This document shows, piece by piece, positions 27,306-38,311 of a stretch of 64,000 bases of DNA. This DNA is from Emticicia sp. BO119 (lineage in GTDB: Bacteria > Bacteroidota > Bacteroidia > Cytophagales > Spirosomataceae), in NCBI RefSeq assembly GCF_013912375.1, contig NZ_JACETV010000011.1:62001-126000 (forward strand). Direction: 5' to 3'. Every line of letters starts with the position of its first letter. The first letter of the stretch is position 1. The translations under genes were made by a program, and so were the position numbers. Under the pieces are notes generated by a model that worked only from the letters and a program-made list of their open reading frames with translations, was not told the DNA's origin and made no database searches.

Positions 27306-28511
27306 CTATTTTCTTTCAATCAATGCCATATAAAAACCATCAAATCCATCAACGGCAGGGGAGGTGCGTTGTTCTTTAATAAGTTGATATTCTAAATTTT
27401 GAGAAAGAAATTTCTGAACCTGTTCTTCACTCTCCGAAGGTAAAATACTACAAGTAGCATATACCATTCTGCCTCCATGTTTCAGCATTTTTGAGTAGTT
27501 GGTAATTATCTCGCTTTGTGTTTTCTTGATATTATCTAAAAACTCTGGCTTTAATTTCCACTTGGCATCTGGGTTACGTCTTAACACACCCAAACCTGAG
27601 CAGGGTACATCTAATAGCAATCGGTCTGCACTTTCTTTCAGCCTTTTAATTGTTTTGGCTTCAATCAGCTTAGTCTCTACATTGCCGATGCCATTACGTC
27701 TGGCGCGTCTTTGTAATTCCTGTAGCTTGTACTCTTCAACATCCATTGCTATAATTCTGCCCTTGTTTTCCATCAATGTTGCCAGATGTAGTGTTTTACC
27801 TCCGGCACCTGCGCAGGCATCTATCACACGCATACCAGGTTGTACTTCCAGAAACGGCGCAATTAACTGGCTTCCGGCATCTTGTACCTCAAAAAGGCCA
27901 TTTTTAAAAGCTTCTGTAGAAAACACATTAGCTCTTTTTTGTAAAACCAAAGCATCACTAACACCCGGAAGCGTATCCGTTTCAATACCAATTTCATGAA
28001 ACTTTTTACGTAAATCCATCTGACTGGTTTTGAGGGTATTGGTACGTAGCACAACAGGCGCTTGCTTGTTCATGGCTTGTAGTTCGGCATTCCATTCTTC
28101 GCCTAATTCCTGCTCGCCAATGGTGTCTAACCAGTCGGGTATTGATTCCTTTATTTTTCTTGATTGTTGGGCTTCTTCCAATCGGGCTGATATGTGTTTG
28201 GCGTTGACTTTAGAAAATTCCTGCCAGTCAGGTAGCTTATCGCCCTGCAAAACCCGCCACGCAGCAAATAAATGCCAGAATTGCGCCGCCTCTTCTATTT
28301 TCGTATCAGATAATTGCGTAACGAATTTCAATAGGCGCCACCAACGAACAATCTCATAGGTATTCTCGGCAATGAAGGCTCTATCACGGCTACCCCATTT
28401 TTTATTCGATTTCAATACATATTCTATTACTTTGTCTGCCTGACGACCCTCTATAAAAATCTGCTGTAAGGCATACACAATGGCTTCAACCAATACTCTA
28501 TGGTATTTCAT
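27306..28511 (-). CDS. rsmB: RsmB-type rRNA (cytosine-5)-methyltransferase
   Basis: A 401-residue NOL1/NOP2/Sun-family RNA methyltransferase. The N-terminal part (about 1-130) resembles the NusB-like helical domain of RsmB. The catalytic domain has AdoMet motif DACAGAGGKTLHLA (about 234), the motif IV cysteine in DVPCSGLG (about 303) and the nucleophilic motif VI cysteine in YATCSILPSE (about 353). The closest well-known function is methylation of C967 in 16S rRNA, but Bacteroidota members are often only called RsmB/NOP family, so the exact base is uncertain. It is divergent from rpoB. Confidence 0.87.
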   Translation of the reverse strand: MKYHRVLVEAIVYALQQIFIEGRQADKVIEYVLKSNKKWGSRDRAFIAENTYEIVRWWRLLKFVTQLSDTKIEEAAQFWHLFAAWRVLQGDKLPDWQEFSKVNAKHISARLEEAQQSRKIKESIPDWLDTIGEQELGEEWNAELQAMNKQAPVVLRTNTLKTSQMDLRKKFHEIGIETDTLPGVSDALVLQKRANVFSTEAFKNGLFEVQDAGSQLIAPFLEVQPGMRVIDACAGAGGKTLHLATLMENKGRIIAMDVEEYKLQELQRRARRNGIGNVETKLIEAKTIKRLKESADRLLLDVPCSGLGVLRRNPDAKWKLKPEFLDNIKKTQSEIITNYSKMLKHGGRMVYATCSILPSESEEQVQKFLSQNLEYQLIKEQRTSPAVDGFDGFYMALIERK

Positions 28512-28616
28512 ATTATCCTAATTCTATATCCTAAAAAATACAAAGGTCAGGCTTTTTTATGGGATGATGAAATAGAGGGGCAGATTTTTGCATAATTGAC
28601 TTACTTTCCCAAGGCT

Positions 28617-28747
28617 CCCCGAATGAATTCGGGGTCTAAAACAACAAAGCGGACGCCGCGCGGGTCTTTTTGCATACCTCGCCGGACTTAAGTCCGGCTT
28701 ACATATAAAATCAATCCTTTGTTATCTTAGCCGGCGAATTTATTCGC
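28617..28747. repeat. Cluster of four GC-rich palindromes (REP-like)
   Basis: Four short palindromes occur in 131 bases: CCCCGAA-tgaa-TTCGGGG (28617-28634), CCGCGCGG (28656-28663), the perfect 18-base GCCGGACTTAAGTCCGGC (28681-28698), and GCGAAT-tt-ATTCGC (28734-28747). The segment is clearly richer in GC than the flanking DNA. This is the style of dispersed repetitive extragenic palindromes; the copy number elsewhere cannot be seen from one window. Confidence 0.6.
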
Positions 28748-28832
28748 TGACCTTCCAACCATGTGAAATAGGACAGAAATTTACCCAATACAAAAATATT
28801 TCAAATATTACACACATTTCTATAATAAATAT

Positions 28833-28863
28833 TTGCAATTTCAGTTGTTATTATATAATTTCG
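28833..28863 (+). promoter_or_regulatory. Putative rpoBC promoter
   Basis: TTG at 28833-28835, a 20-base spacer, then TAATTTCG at 28856-28863, one base off TAnnTTTG. Transcription from here would give a leader of about 240 bases before the rpoB start at 29107. Confidence 0.5.
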
Positions 28864-28905
28864 CACCTTATTTAGCGATACTCTCTTTAACAGCGCTTAT
28901 CATTC

Positions 28906-29007
28906 ATGAGATTTTTGTCCGATACACAGCTTGTTTTCCGTAGGGCAGTTGCACAGGGCCAATCATCTTCTTCACTACGAAATATATATTTTCAGCTTGT
29001 TTTATAG
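28906..29007 (+). other. Possible 33-residue leader reading frame before rpoB
   Basis: An ATG at 28906 opens 33 codons (MRFLSDTQLVFRRAVAQGQS...) ending TAG at 29007, inside the presumed rpoB leader. It is basic, with a serine run, and resembles nothing I know. It may be chance. Confidence 0.25.
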
Positions 29008-29106
29008 CCTCAATATTTGACTCTTTGTTCAGGAGTACGAGTCTGCTTGTCGCTGATAGTAAACAGCTTAGTTTAAAAAAATTATAAACTTAAAACTTTC
29101 AAAACC

Positions 29107-32100
29107 TTGAGTCTGACAGTAAACGGTAGAAAAAGTTTTGCAACGGTACACCCATCTGTAGATTATCCGGATTTTCTGGATGTCCAGGTAAGATCGTTCC
29201 AGGATTTCTTTCAGATTGACACACCAGCCGAAAGCCGCAAAAAAGAAGGCCTTTACAATGTGTTTGCTGAAAACTTTCCAATCGCCGATTCTCGCGAGAA
29301 CTACGTGTTGGAGTTTGTTGATTACACTATTGACCCACCAAAATACTCAGTTGATGAGTGTATTGACCGTGGTCTGACGTATGCCGTGCCTTTAAAAGCC
29401 AAATTACGTTTGATTTGTAACGACACTGATAACGAAGATTTCGAGACAATCGAGCAGGAAGTATTCTTAGGTAATATTCCTTATATGAACGAAAGAGGCT
29501 CTTTCGTTATCAACGGTGCCGAGCGTGTAATTGTATCACAGCTACACCGTTCGCCGGGCGTATTCTTCTCTATGAGCAAGCATACCAACGGAACCAAATT
29601 GTATTCTGCCCGTGTAATCCCGATGAAGGGTTCATGGATAGAGTTCTCTACTGATGTGAACAACGTCATGTATGCTTACATTGACCGTAAGAAAAAATTC
29701 CCTGTAACTACGCTTCTTCGCGCCATTGGTTTTGGTTCTGATAAAGAAATCCTTAACCTTTTCGGTCTTTCAGAAGAAATCCCGGGCACAAGAGCAGCTT
29801 TAGAAAAAGCTATTGGTCGTCGTTTAGCAGCTCGTGTTTTAAGAACATGGACTGAGGACTTCGTTGATGAGGATACAGGTGAAGTTGTATCAATTGATCG
29901 TAATGAGGTGATTTTGGAGAGGGACTCAATCATTACTGAAAACGACATTGCTACAATTTTGAATACAGAGCAAAAATCGGTGATTTTACACCGTGAAGAT
30001 GCGAACGTATCTGAATTTAATATTATCTATAATACTTTACAACGCGATAGTTCAAACTCTGAAAAAGAAGCAGTTGAACAAATCTACCGCCAGTTACGTA
30101 ACACAGAAGCACCTGACGAAGCAACAGCCCGTGAGATTATCCAGGGTTTGTTCTTCTCTGATAAACGTTATGATTTAGGAGAAGTAGGTCGCTACCGTGT
30201 CAATACAAAATTAGGCTTAACCACACCATTGGAAACAGGGGTATTAACCACTGAAGACATTGTTGAAATCGTTAAGTTCTTAATCAGCCTTATTAACTCT
30301 AAGGCAGTAGTCGATGATATCGACCACTTGTCAAATCGTCGTGTGCGTACAGTAGGCGAGCAATTATACGCCCAGTTTGGTGTAGGTCTGGCTCGTATGG
30401 CTCGTACCATCAAAGAACGTATGAACGTTCGTGATAACGAAGATTTCAAACCAGTAGATTTGATTAATGCCCGTACACTTTCGTCGGTTATTAACTCATT
30501 CTTTGGTACCAACCAGCTATCACAATTCATGGACCAGACCAACCCATTGGCTGAAATTACGCACAAACGCCGTATGTCAGCTCTTGGACCTGGAGGTTTG
30601 AGCCGTGAGCGTGCCGGTTTCGAGGTTCGTGACGTACACTATACCCACTATGGCCGTTTGTGTACCATTGAAACTCCTGAGGGACCAAACATTGGTTTGA
30701 TTTCATCGCTTTGTACATATGCCAAAATCAATGGTATGGGCTTCATCGAAACGCCTTACCTGAAAATTGAAAATGGTAAATTAACCAACGAACTGGTTTA
30801 CCTGACTGCCGAAGAAGAAGATGGTAAAAACATCGCGATGGCAACAGCAGACGTTGATAAAGATGGTAATTTCTCGGTAGATACTTTGAAATGTCGTTAC
30901 GAAGGGGACTTCCCGATGAAAACGCCGGATTCAATCGACTACATGGATATTGCCTCAAATCAGATTGTATCGGTAGCCGCATCATTGATTCCTTTCATTG
31001 AGCACGATGATGCCAACCGTGCCTTGATGGGTTCAAACATGCAACGTCAGGCCGTACCATTATTACGCCCTGAAGCACCTATTGTAGGTACAGGTCTTGA
31101 AGGCCGTCTGGCTCGTGACTCACGTACCCTGGTAGTAGCAGAAGAAGATGGTGTGATTGAATTTGTAGATGCCAATGTAATCAAGGTTCGTTATAACTGG
31201 ACCAAAGAACAAACATTGGTTAGCTTCGATACCAACCTTACTTCTTACGAACTGATTAAACACCGTCGTACCAACCAGGATACTTGTATCAACATCCGTC
31301 CGATAGTATTGAAAGGACAGGAGGTGAAGAAAGGACAGATTCTGGTGGAGGGTTATGCCACACAAGGTGGCGAGCTTGCGCTTGGACGTAACCTTTTGGT
31401 TGCCTTCATGCCTTGGCAAGGATATAACTTTGAGGATGCCATCGTAATCTCTGAAAGAGTAGTACGTGAAGATATCTTTACTTCTATTCACATTGAAGAA
31501 TACGAATTGGAAGTACGTGATACCAAACGTGGTGAAGAGGAATTAACAGCTGAGATTCCGAACGTTTCGGAAGAAACTGTTAAAAATCTTGACGAAAACG
31601 GTATCGTTCGCACAGGTACAAGAGTAAAAGAAGGAGATATTCTGATTGGTAAGATTACACCAAAAGGTGAGTCTGACCCAACTCCTGAAGAAAAACTATT
31701 ACGTGCTATCTTTGGTGACAAAGCTGGTGATGTGAAAGATGCTTCGAAAAAAGCACCACCATCAATGGACGGGGTGATTATCGATACAAAATTGTTCTCA
31801 CGCCCAAGTAAAGAAGAACGTTCTAAACACAAAGACGAGTTGAAAGCTTTGATGAAAAAGCACAGCAGAGCATTGCTTGAACTACGTGAAAGAATGTTGG
31901 ACAAAATGGTAGAATTGCTTGATGGCAAAACTACTACTGGGGTGAAACATAAATTTGGTGATGAGTTAATATCGAAAGGCATGAAATTTAACCGTTCGAA
32001 TATTACCAATAACTTATTCCCGGATAAAAACAATTATGTTGATGAAAGCCAGTACAATGTACCGGAAGAAGTAAATCTTTTAGGTGATGTAATTCTGGAT

Positions 32101-32964
32101 GGTTGGACTGATGATTTGGCACTCAACAAGTTAGTGGTAGCGTTGAGCAAAAATTACCTGGCTCGTCGTAGTGAAGTAATTGGTCGTTTCAAACGTGAAA
32201 GATTCGTATTAGAAGTAGGCGATGAACTACCGGCAGGTATCGTGAAATTAGCGAAAGTATATATTGCTAAGAAACGTAAACTGAAAGTAGGTGATAAGAT
32301 GGCGGGTCGTCACGGAAACAAAGGGGTTGTTGCCCGTATCGTACGTGATGAAGATATGCCGTTCTTAGAAGACGGAACACCAATGGACATCGTATTGAAT
32401 CCACTTGGGGTACCTTCTCGTATGAACATCGGACAGCTTTATGAGGTTGTGTTAGGTCTGGCGGGTCGTAAATTAGGCCGTAAATATGCTACTCCTATTT
32501 TTGATGGTGCTACTGAAGCAGAGGTATCAGCAGAGTTGGCAGAAGCAGGATTACCACCATTCGGTCGTTCGCAACTATATAACGGATTGAGCGGCGAGCC
32601 ATTCGACCAGAAAGTAACAGTAGGTATTATGTATATGATGAAACTGGGGCACTTGGTTGATGATAAAATGCACGCCCGTTCGATTGGGCCATACTCACTC
32701 ATTACGCAACAGCCATTGGGTGGTAAAGCACAATTTGGTGGTCAGCGTTTCGGAGAGATGGAGGTGTGGGCATTAGAAGCATTCGGTGCGTCGCATATCC
32801 TGCAAGAAATCCTTACAGTTAAGTCTGATGATGTGGTGGGTCGTGCGAAAGCATACGAAGCCATCGTAAAAGGCGAAAACTTACCAAAAGCTAATATCCC
32901 TGAGTCATTCAACGTATTAGTACACGAACTGAGAGGCTTGGCATTAGAGATTACCTTGCAGTAA
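29107..32964 (+). CDS. rpoB: RNA polymerase beta subunit
   Basis: The 1285-residue beta subunit. N-terminal [19 protein letters not shown] is the usual Bacteroidota opening. The rifampicin region (about 465-500) reads [20 protein letters not shown] and [20 protein letters not shown], i.e. the rifampicin-sensitive form. Conserved blocks [26 protein letters not shown] and [22 protein letters not shown] are present. No ATG is in frame upstream, so the start must be TTG at 29107, giving [11 protein letters not shown]. The gene is not preceded by rplJ/rplL, as it is in most bacteria, but by a 595-base region and a divergent rsmB-type gene. rpoC follows after 84 bases. Confidence 0.98.
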   Translation: MSLTVNGRKSFATVHPSVDYPDFLDVQVRSFQDFFQIDTPAESRKKEGLYNVFAENFPIADSRENYVLEFVDYTIDPPKYSVDECIDRGLTYAVPLKAKLRLICNDTDNEDFETIEQEVFLGNIPYMNERGSFVINGAERVIVSQLHRSPGVFFSMSKHTNGTKLYSARVIPMKGSWIEFSTDVNNVMYAYIDRKKKFPVTTLLRAIGFGSDKEILNLFGLSEEIPGTRAALEKAIGRRLAARVLRTWTEDFVDEDTGEVVSIDRNEVILERDSIITENDIATILNTEQKSVILHREDANVSEFNIIYNTLQRDSSNSEKEAVEQIYRQLRNTEAPDEATAREIIQGLFFSDKRYDLGEVGRYRVNTKLGLTTPLETGVLTTEDIVEIVKFLISLINSKAVVDDIDHLSNRRVRTVGEQLYAQFGVGLARMARTIKERMNVRDNEDFKPVDLINARTLSSVINSFFGTNQLSQFMDQTNPLAEITHKRRMSALGPGGLSRERAGFEVRDVHYTHYGRLCTIETPEGPNIGLISSLCTYAKINGMGFIETPYLKIENGKLTNELVYLTAEEEDGKNIAMATADVDKDGNFSVDTLKCRYEGDFPMKTPDSIDYMDIASNQIVSVAASLIPFIEHDDANRALMGSNMQRQAVPLLRPEAPIVGTGLEGRLARDSRTLVVAEEDGVIEFVDANVIKVRYNWTKEQTLVSFDTNLTSYELIKHRRTNQDTCINIRPIVLKGQEVKKGQILVEGYATQGGELALGRNLLVAFMPWQGYNFEDAIVISERVVREDIFTSIHIEEYELEVRDTKRGEEELTAEIPNVSEETVKNLDENGIVRTGTRVKEGDILIGKITPKGESDPTPEEKLLRAIFGDKAGDVKDASKKAPPSMDGVIIDTKLFSRPSKEERSKHKDELKALMKKHSRALLELRERMLDKMVELLDGKTTTGVKHKFGDELISKGMKFNRSNITNNLFPDKNNYVDESQYNVPEEVNLLGDVILDGWTDDLALNKLVVALSKNYLARRSEVIGRFKRERFVLEVGDELPAGIVKLAKVYIAKKRKLKVGDKMAGRHGNKGVVARIVRDEDMPFLEDGTPMDIVLNPLGVPSRMNIGQLYEVVLGLAGRKLGRKYATPIFDGATEAEVSAELAEAGLPPFGRSQLYNGLSGEPFDQKVTVGIMYMMKLGHLVDDKMHARSIGPYSLITQQPLGGKAQFGGQRFGEMEVWALEAFGASHILQEILTVKSDDVVGRAKAYEAIVKGENLPKANIPESFNVLVHELRGLALEITLQ

Positions 32965-32978
32965 GCAATATTAATAGG

Positions 32979-33006
32979 CTTGTCCTGATTGTAAAATCGG
33001 GACAAG
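32979..33006 (+). promoter_or_regulatory. Hairpin in the rpoB-rpoC gap
   Basis: CTTGTCCTGATT (32979-32990) and AATCGGGACAAG (32995-33006) form a 12-pair stem with one G-T pair and loop gtaa. No T run follows directly; GATTTTAAAAAA comes after six bases. It may be an RNA-processing site or a partial attenuator that sets the ratio of the two subunits. Confidence 0.55.
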
Positions 33007-33048
33007 TCAGGATTTTAAAAAATCATTTTCACATCAATCATAAGGAAA

Positions 33049-36000
33049 ATGTCTTTAAAGAAAAATAAAAAACTTAATAGCGACTTCAATAGCATCACCA
33101 TTAGTTTGGCTTCACCAGAGTCAATTTTGGAGAGCTCGTTTGGAGAAGTAACACAGCCGGAAACGATCAACTACCGTACTTACAAACCAGAGATGGGCGG
33201 TTTGTTCTGTGAGCGTATTTTCGGACCTGTGAAAGACTGGGAATGCCACTGTGGTAAATACAAACGTATTCGCTACAAAGGTATTATCTGCGACCGTTGC
33301 GGGGTTGAGGTAACCGAGAAAAAGGTTCGTCGCGAACGTATGGGACACATCGAATTAGTTGTTCCGGTAGCACATATCTGGTATTTCCGTAGTTTACCAA
33401 ACAAAATCGGGTATTTGTTAGGAATGTCGTCGAAGAAACTCGACCAAATTATTTACTACGAACGTTACGTTGTTGTTCAGCCTGGTATCAAAGGCGAAGA
33501 TGGTATATCTGCCAATGACTTCCTAACAGAAGAAGAGTATCTTGATATAGTTGACAAACTACCAAGAGAAAACCAGATGCTTGACGATAAAGACCCGAAT
33601 AAATTTATCGCCAAAATGGGTGCAGAAGCATTAGAAATGATGCTTTCTCGTATCAAGTTAGATGAACTTTCTTATGACTTACGCCACGCGGCAGCTACTG
33701 ATACTTCTCAACAACGTAAAGCGGAAGCTTTGAAACGTCTGAAAGTAGTAGAAGCGCTTCGTGATGCCAATACGCGTATCGAAAACAAACCTGAATGGAT
33801 GGTTATCCGCATGGTTCCGGTTATTCCACCAGAATTGCGTCCGCTTGTACCTCTTGATGGTGGTCGTTTCGCAACTTCTGACTTAAATGACCTTTACCGT
33901 CGTGTGATTATCCGTAACAACCGTTTGAAACGTTTGTTGGAAATCAAAGCCCCTGAGGTAATCTTACGTAACGAAAAACGTATGCTACAAGAGGCTGTCG
34001 ATTCATTATTCGACAACTCTCGTAAAGTAAACGCCGTTCGTTCAGAGGGTAACCGTGCTTTGAAATCCCTTTCAGATATGTTGAAAGGTAAACAAGGTCG
34101 TTTCCGTCAGAACTTATTAGGTAAACGTGTTGACTATTCTGGCCGTTCGGTTATCGTGGTAGGTCCAGAATTGAAACTACACGAGTGTGGTCTACCTAAA
34201 GATATGGCTGCTGAATTGTTCAAACCATTTATTATCAGAAAACTGATTGAGCGCGGAATCGTGAAAACAGTGAAATCTGCTAAGAAAATTGTTGACAGAA
34301 AAGATGCCGTAGTTTGGGATATTCTTGAAAACGTATTGAAAGGACACCCTGTTCTTCTAAACCGTGCTCCTACGCTTCACCGTCTGGGTATCCAGGCATT
34401 CCAGCCTAAATTGGTTGAGGGTAAAGCTATCCAATTGCACCCGTTAGTTTGTACGGCCTTCAACGCCGACTTTGACGGTGACCAGATGGCGGTACACGTA
34501 CCATTGGGTCAGGAGGCGATCATGGAAGCATCTATCCTGATGTTGGCTTCACATAACATCCTGAACCCTGCAAATGGTGCGCCAATCACGGTACCTTCTC
34601 AGGACATGGTATTGGGTCTTTATTACGTAACTAAAGGACGTAAATCGACTCCAGAACTCCCTGTTTTGGGTGACGGAATGACTTTTTACTCGGCAGAAGA
34701 AGTAATCATTGGTATGAATGAAGGTAAAGTTTCAAAACATGCCCACATTAAATGCCGTGTAAAAGTAAAAGACGAAAATGGTCAATTAGTTGATAAAGTA
34801 GTTGATACAGTAGCAGGACGTATTCTCTTCAACCAATGTGTGCCTGAAGAAGTAGGTTATCTTGACGAATTATTGACCAAGAAAAAACTACAACAGTTGA
34901 TAGGTCGTGTATTCAAAGAAGCCGGATATGCCCGTACAGCCAAATTCCTTGATGATATTAAAGAGTTAGGATACCAGACAGCCTTTAAAGGTGGTTTGTC
35001 TATCGGTTTGGATAATATCATTGTACCTGAAGAAAAAACAAAACTCATTACTGATGCTAAAGCAGAAGTAGAAGAGGTACAAAACAACTATATGTTTGGT
35101 ATAATCACAGAGCGTGAGCGTTATAACCAGATCATTGATATCTGGGGTCGTGTAAACACACGTATCCGTGAGGTATTGTTGAAACAATTAGAAGCAGATC
35201 AAGGCGGTTTCAATCCAATTTACATGATGATGCACTCGGGTGCACGTGGTTCGCAAGAGCAGGTGCGTCAGTTAGGCGGTATGCGTGGATTAATGGCGAA
35301 ACCACAGAAAAATATACAAGGTTCAGTAGGGGAGATCATCGAAAACCCAATCTTGTCAAACTTCAAAGAAGGTCTTGACGTATTGGAATACTTCATCTCT
35401 ACCCACGGTGCTCGTAAAGGTTTGGCCGATACAGCCTTGAAAACAGCCGATGCGGGTTATCTGACTCGTCGTCTACACGATGTTGCACAGGACGTGGTAG
35501 TAAACGAAGAAGATTGCGGTACATTACGTGGTATTCAGGTATCTGCCTTGAAAGACAATGAAGATATAGTTGAGCCATTATCAGAGCGTATATTAGGCCG
35601 TACATCGGTTTATGATATTATCGACCCTCTTACCAAAAAACTGATTATCAAATCGGGTGAGGAGATTACAGAAGAGATTGCTGCCGAGATTGATGAAACA
35701 GCTATTGAAACTGTTGAGATTCGTTCGGCATTAACTTGTGAAACGCAAACAGGTGTTTGTTCAAAATGTTATGGACGTAACCTTGCAACCGGCCGTATGG
35801 CTGATATGGGTGAAGCCGTAGGTGTAATTGCCTCTCAATCAATCGGTGAGCCGGGTACACAGTTGACACTTCGTACATTCCACACAGGAGGTACTGCTCA
35901 AAACGTTGCTTCTGAAGCCAATATCAAAGCTAAATTTGGTGGGGTTGTTCAATTGGAAGAAATGCGTACGGTACCATCTGTTGACCGTGAAGGTAATGAA

Positions 36001-37365
36001 ATTACTATCGTGTTGGGTCGTCGTGGTGAGATTCGTATCCTTGAAGAGGGTACTAACAATATCCTTATCTCTAACAACGTGCCTTATGGTGCAACATTAG
36101 AGGTGAAAAATGGTGATATTGTGAAAAAAGGAGATTCACTTTGCCATTGGGATCAGTTTAACGCCGTTATCCTTTCAGAATTAGACGGTACTGTGGAGTA
36201 TGAAGCTATCGAGGAGAATATCACTTTCAAAGAAGAGGCTGACGAACAAACAGGTTTCCGCGATAAGGTGATTATTGAGTCAAAAGACCGTTCGAAAAAC
36301 CCCGCTATCATTATCAGAACTGCTGGTGGAGAAGAGGACAAAGCATACAACTTACCTGTAATGGCTCGTCTGACTGTTGAAAATGGTCAGAAGATCAAAT
36401 CGGGTCAGGCATTGGCAAAAATCCCACGTGCCATCAATATGAATCGTGACATTACGGGTGGTTTGCCTCGTGTAACTGAGTTGTTTGAGGCACGTAACCC
36501 TTCGAATCCTGCAGTTGTTTCTGAAATTGATGGTATTGTTCAATATGGTTCTGTTAAACGTGGTAACCGTGAGATTTTTGTAGAAGCCAAAGATGGGGTT
36601 AAAATGAAATACATGGTACCTTTATCAAAACTGATTCTGGTACAGGATGGTGATTTTGTTTTAGCAGGTGACCCTCTATCAGATGGTGCTATTACACCAG
36701 CCGATATTCTACGTATTAAAGGGCCAACCGCCGTTCAGGAATACTTAGTAAATGAGGTACAAGCCGTTTATCGTCAACAAGGGGTGAAGATTTCAGACAA
36801 ACACATCGAGGTTATCGTACGTCAGATGATGCAGAAAGTTGAAATCGTAGATTCAGGCGATACTTTATTCCTTGAATACCAAATGGTTGATAAATGGGTA
36901 GTTCGTTTGGCTAACGACAAGATCATGGATAAGAAAGTTGTTATGAATGCAGGTGCTTCAGATAAATTCAAACCTGGTCAGATAATCAGTGCTCGTGAGA
37001 TGCGTGATGAAAACAGCCGTTTGAAACGTGCTGACTTAGCACAAATCGAGGTACGTGATGCAATGCCGGCCGTTTCTCGTCCGACACTACAAGGTATTAC
37101 CACTGCTTCATTAGGTACTGAATCATTCATTTCTGCGGCATCGTTCCAGGAAACTACTAAAGTATTGTCAGAAGCTGCTGTAAGAGGTAAGCGTGATACT
37201 TTGGAAGGTTTGAAAGAAAACGTTATCGTAGGACACCTGATTCCTGCCGGCACAGGTAACCGTAAATATCAGAACATCATCGTTGGTAATAAAGCAGAAC
37301 TGGAAGCCGCCGCTGAAAAACGCAAAGCACAGGAAGCTGCGAAACAACGTAGAGAATATGTTTAA
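33049..37365 (+). CDS. rpoC: RNA polymerase beta' subunit
   Basis: The 1438-residue beta' subunit. The N-terminal zinc ribbon is [18 protein letters not shown]...CDRCGVEV (about 53-90). The catalytic loop [14 protein letters not shown] (about 473) holds the three Asp that bind the active-site magnesium. The second zinc site includes CGTLRGIQ and [13 protein letters not shown] (about 825-905), and the trigger-loop region [16 protein letters not shown] follows. ATG 33049 is preceded by TAAGGAAA, a weak purine-rich site. It is cotranscribed with rpoB and ends at a two-hairpin terminator. Confidence 0.98.
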   Translation: MSLKKNKKLNSDFNSITISLASPESILESSFGEVTQPETINYRTYKPEMGGLFCERIFGPVKDWECHCGKYKRIRYKGIICDRCGVEVTEKKVRRERMGHIELVVPVAHIWYFRSLPNKIGYLLGMSSKKLDQIIYYERYVVVQPGIKGEDGISANDFLTEEEYLDIVDKLPRENQMLDDKDPNKFIAKMGAEALEMMLSRIKLDELSYDLRHAAATDTSQQRKAEALKRLKVVEALRDANTRIENKPEWMVIRMVPVIPPELRPLVPLDGGRFATSDLNDLYRRVIIRNNRLKRLLEIKAPEVILRNEKRMLQEAVDSLFDNSRKVNAVRSEGNRALKSLSDMLKGKQGRFRQNLLGKRVDYSGRSVIVVGPELKLHECGLPKDMAAELFKPFIIRKLIERGIVKTVKSAKKIVDRKDAVVWDILENVLKGHPVLLNRAPTLHRLGIQAFQPKLVEGKAIQLHPLVCTAFNADFDGDQMAVHVPLGQEAIMEASILMLASHNILNPANGAPITVPSQDMVLGLYYVTKGRKSTPELPVLGDGMTFYSAEEVIIGMNEGKVSKHAHIKCRVKVKDENGQLVDKVVDTVAGRILFNQCVPEEVGYLDELLTKKKLQQLIGRVFKEAGYARTAKFLDDIKELGYQTAFKGGLSIGLDNIIVPEEKTKLITDAKAEVEEVQNNYMFGIITERERYNQIIDIWGRVNTRIREVLLKQLEADQGGFNPIYMMMHSGARGSQEQVRQLGGMRGLMAKPQKNIQGSVGEIIENPILSNFKEGLDVLEYFISTHGARKGLADTALKTADAGYLTRRLHDVAQDVVVNEEDCGTLRGIQVSALKDNEDIVEPLSERILGRTSVYDIIDPLTKKLIIKSGEEITEEIAAEIDETAIETVEIRSALTCETQTGVCSKCYGRNLATGRMADMGEAVGVIASQSIGEPGTQLTLRTFHTGGTAQNVASEANIKAKFGGVVQLEEMRTVPSVDREGNEITIVLGRRGEIRILEEGTNNILISNNVPYGATLEVKNGDIVKKGDSLCHWDQFNAVILSELDGTVEYEAIEENITFKEEADEQTGFRDKVIIESKDRSKNPAIIIRTAGGEEDKAYNLPVMARLTVENGQKIKSGQALAKIPRAINMNRDITGGLPRVTELFEARNPSNPAVVSEIDGIVQYGSVKRGNREIFVEAKDGVKMKYMVPLSKLILVQDGDFVLAGDPLSDGAITPADILRIKGPTAVQEYLVNEVQAVYRQQGVKISDKHIEVIVRQMMQKVEIVDSGDTLFLEYQMVDKWVVRLANDKIMDKKVVMNAGASDKFKPGQIISAREMRDENSRLKRADLAQIEVRDAMPAVSRPTLQGITTASLGTESFISAASFQETTKVLSEAAVRGKRDTLEGLKENVIVGHLIPAGTGNRKYQNIIVGNKAELEAAAEKRKAQEAAKQRREYV

Positions 37366-37378
37366 GGTTTCATAACCG

Positions 37379-37404
37379 TAGGAGTTCAGAATTCTGAACT
37401 CCTA
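37379..37404. repeat. Perfect 26-base palindrome after rpoC
   Basis: TAGGAGTTCAGA at 37379-37390 continues into its exact complement to 37404, with no loop, centred on an EcoRI-type GAATTC. It starts 13 bases after the rpoC stop and directly precedes the true terminator. Confidence 0.7.
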
Positions 37405-37408
37405 TTGT

Positions 37409-37448
37409 AAACCCCTCATTATCATATCGGTAATGAGGGGTTTCTTTT
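37409..37448 (+). terminator. rpoBC operon terminator
   Basis: AAACCCCTCATTA (37409-37421) pairs perfectly with TAATGAGGGGTTT (37431-37443), loop nine bases, followed by CTTTTT. A very strong intrinsic terminator. Confidence 0.9.
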
Positions 37449-37654
37449 TACTGAATCGTGTAATCACTGAACGTAAGTGAATATACTCGTAAGTGCCTTG
37501 CCTACCCTTCGGGGAAAAAAATCCTCAGACTTAATGGAGGTTTTAGTGCTATTTTGTTAAAATACCCATTTTTTTATGCTGGAACAGTTTCTTCACTATT
37601 ATTAATAAGCCATATTGGCTCAAAAATAAAGTATTCACAAAAACTGACAAAAGC

Positions 37655-38218
37655 ATGAAAACTATCTCATTATTATTAGTGTCTGCTTTGATTTCACTGG
37701 GGACATTTGCACAAGAAACGAGCGATAGAACTGTTATGGTTGGTGGTTCTGAAATGAGTTCATATAAAAATGTAGTTGCAAACATTATGAATTCAAAAGA
37801 ACATACAAAACTTGTCGCATTACTAAGATCTGCAGGATTAGTAACAACGCTACAAGGACCGGGACCATTTACTGTTTTTGCTCCTACTAATGATGCTTTT
37901 ATGAAGATGGGGGCTACTCCGTCTAAATCAACCTTAACTAAGGTTTTAAAATACCATGTAATAGATGGTAAATGGGATTCGAACGATATTATGGCAGGTA
38001 TGAACGGAAATGGTGGTTCACTTTCTCTGAAAACCATGCAAGGTGGTTCACTCAAATTTTCTATGATCGGAGGCGACCTAATGGTTACGGATGAAAATGG
38101 TATGACTGCAAAAGTTACTACTAAAGATATTTATCAGAGTAATGGGGTAGCACACGTTATTGATTCAGTGTTGATGCCATTTGATAACAAGAAAGTGGTA
38201 AGTATGAGTGATAAATAG
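37655..38218 (+). CDS. Secreted fasciclin-domain protein
   Basis: A 187-residue protein with signal peptide MKTISLLLVSALISLGTFAQ and one FAS1 domain (about 38-180). The FAS1 boxes are present: LLRSAGLVTTLQGPGPFTVFAPTNDAF, LKYHVIDGKW and GVAHVIDSVLMP. FAS1 domains mediate adhesion in the periplasm or extracellular space; bacterial single-domain forms are common and their ligands are mostly unknown. It stands alone with a clear terminator. Confidence 0.93.
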   Translation: MKTISLLLVSALISLGTFAQETSDRTVMVGGSEMSSYKNVVANIMNSKEHTKLVALLRSAGLVTTLQGPGPFTVFAPTNDAFMKMGATPSKSTLTKVLKYHVIDGKWDSNDIMAGMNGNGGSLSLKTMQGGSLKFSMIGGDLMVTDENGMTAKVTTKDIYQSNGVAHVIDSVLMPFDNKKVVSMSDK

Positions 38219-38243
38219 ATTTTGAGAGTCGATTATAGTAAGG

Positions 38244-38281
38244 TAGCAGTAAAGTGTTCAGCGTTTTACTGCTATTTTTTT
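38244..38281 (+). terminator. Terminator after the fasciclin gene
   Basis: TAGCAGTAAA (38244-38253) pairs with TTTACTGCTA (38265-38274), loop 11 bases, followed by seven T. Confidence 0.85.
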
Positions 38282-38311
38282 AGCTTTTGCTTTCTCTACT
38301 GCTTGGTTTGA

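Noticed and set aside
27499-27999. 166-codon plus-strand frame inside the rRNA methyltransferase gene
   Set aside because: Antisense to conserved AdoMet motifs; composition is skewed and there is no start context.
31488-32033. 181-codon minus-strand frame inside rpoB
   Set aside because: Serine- and phenylalanine-rich mirror of a conserved coding region; a shadow of rpoB codon use.
37549-38055. 168-codon minus-strand frame over the fasciclin gene
   Set aside because: Overlaps a gene with signal peptide and FAS1 boxes; no family features of its own.
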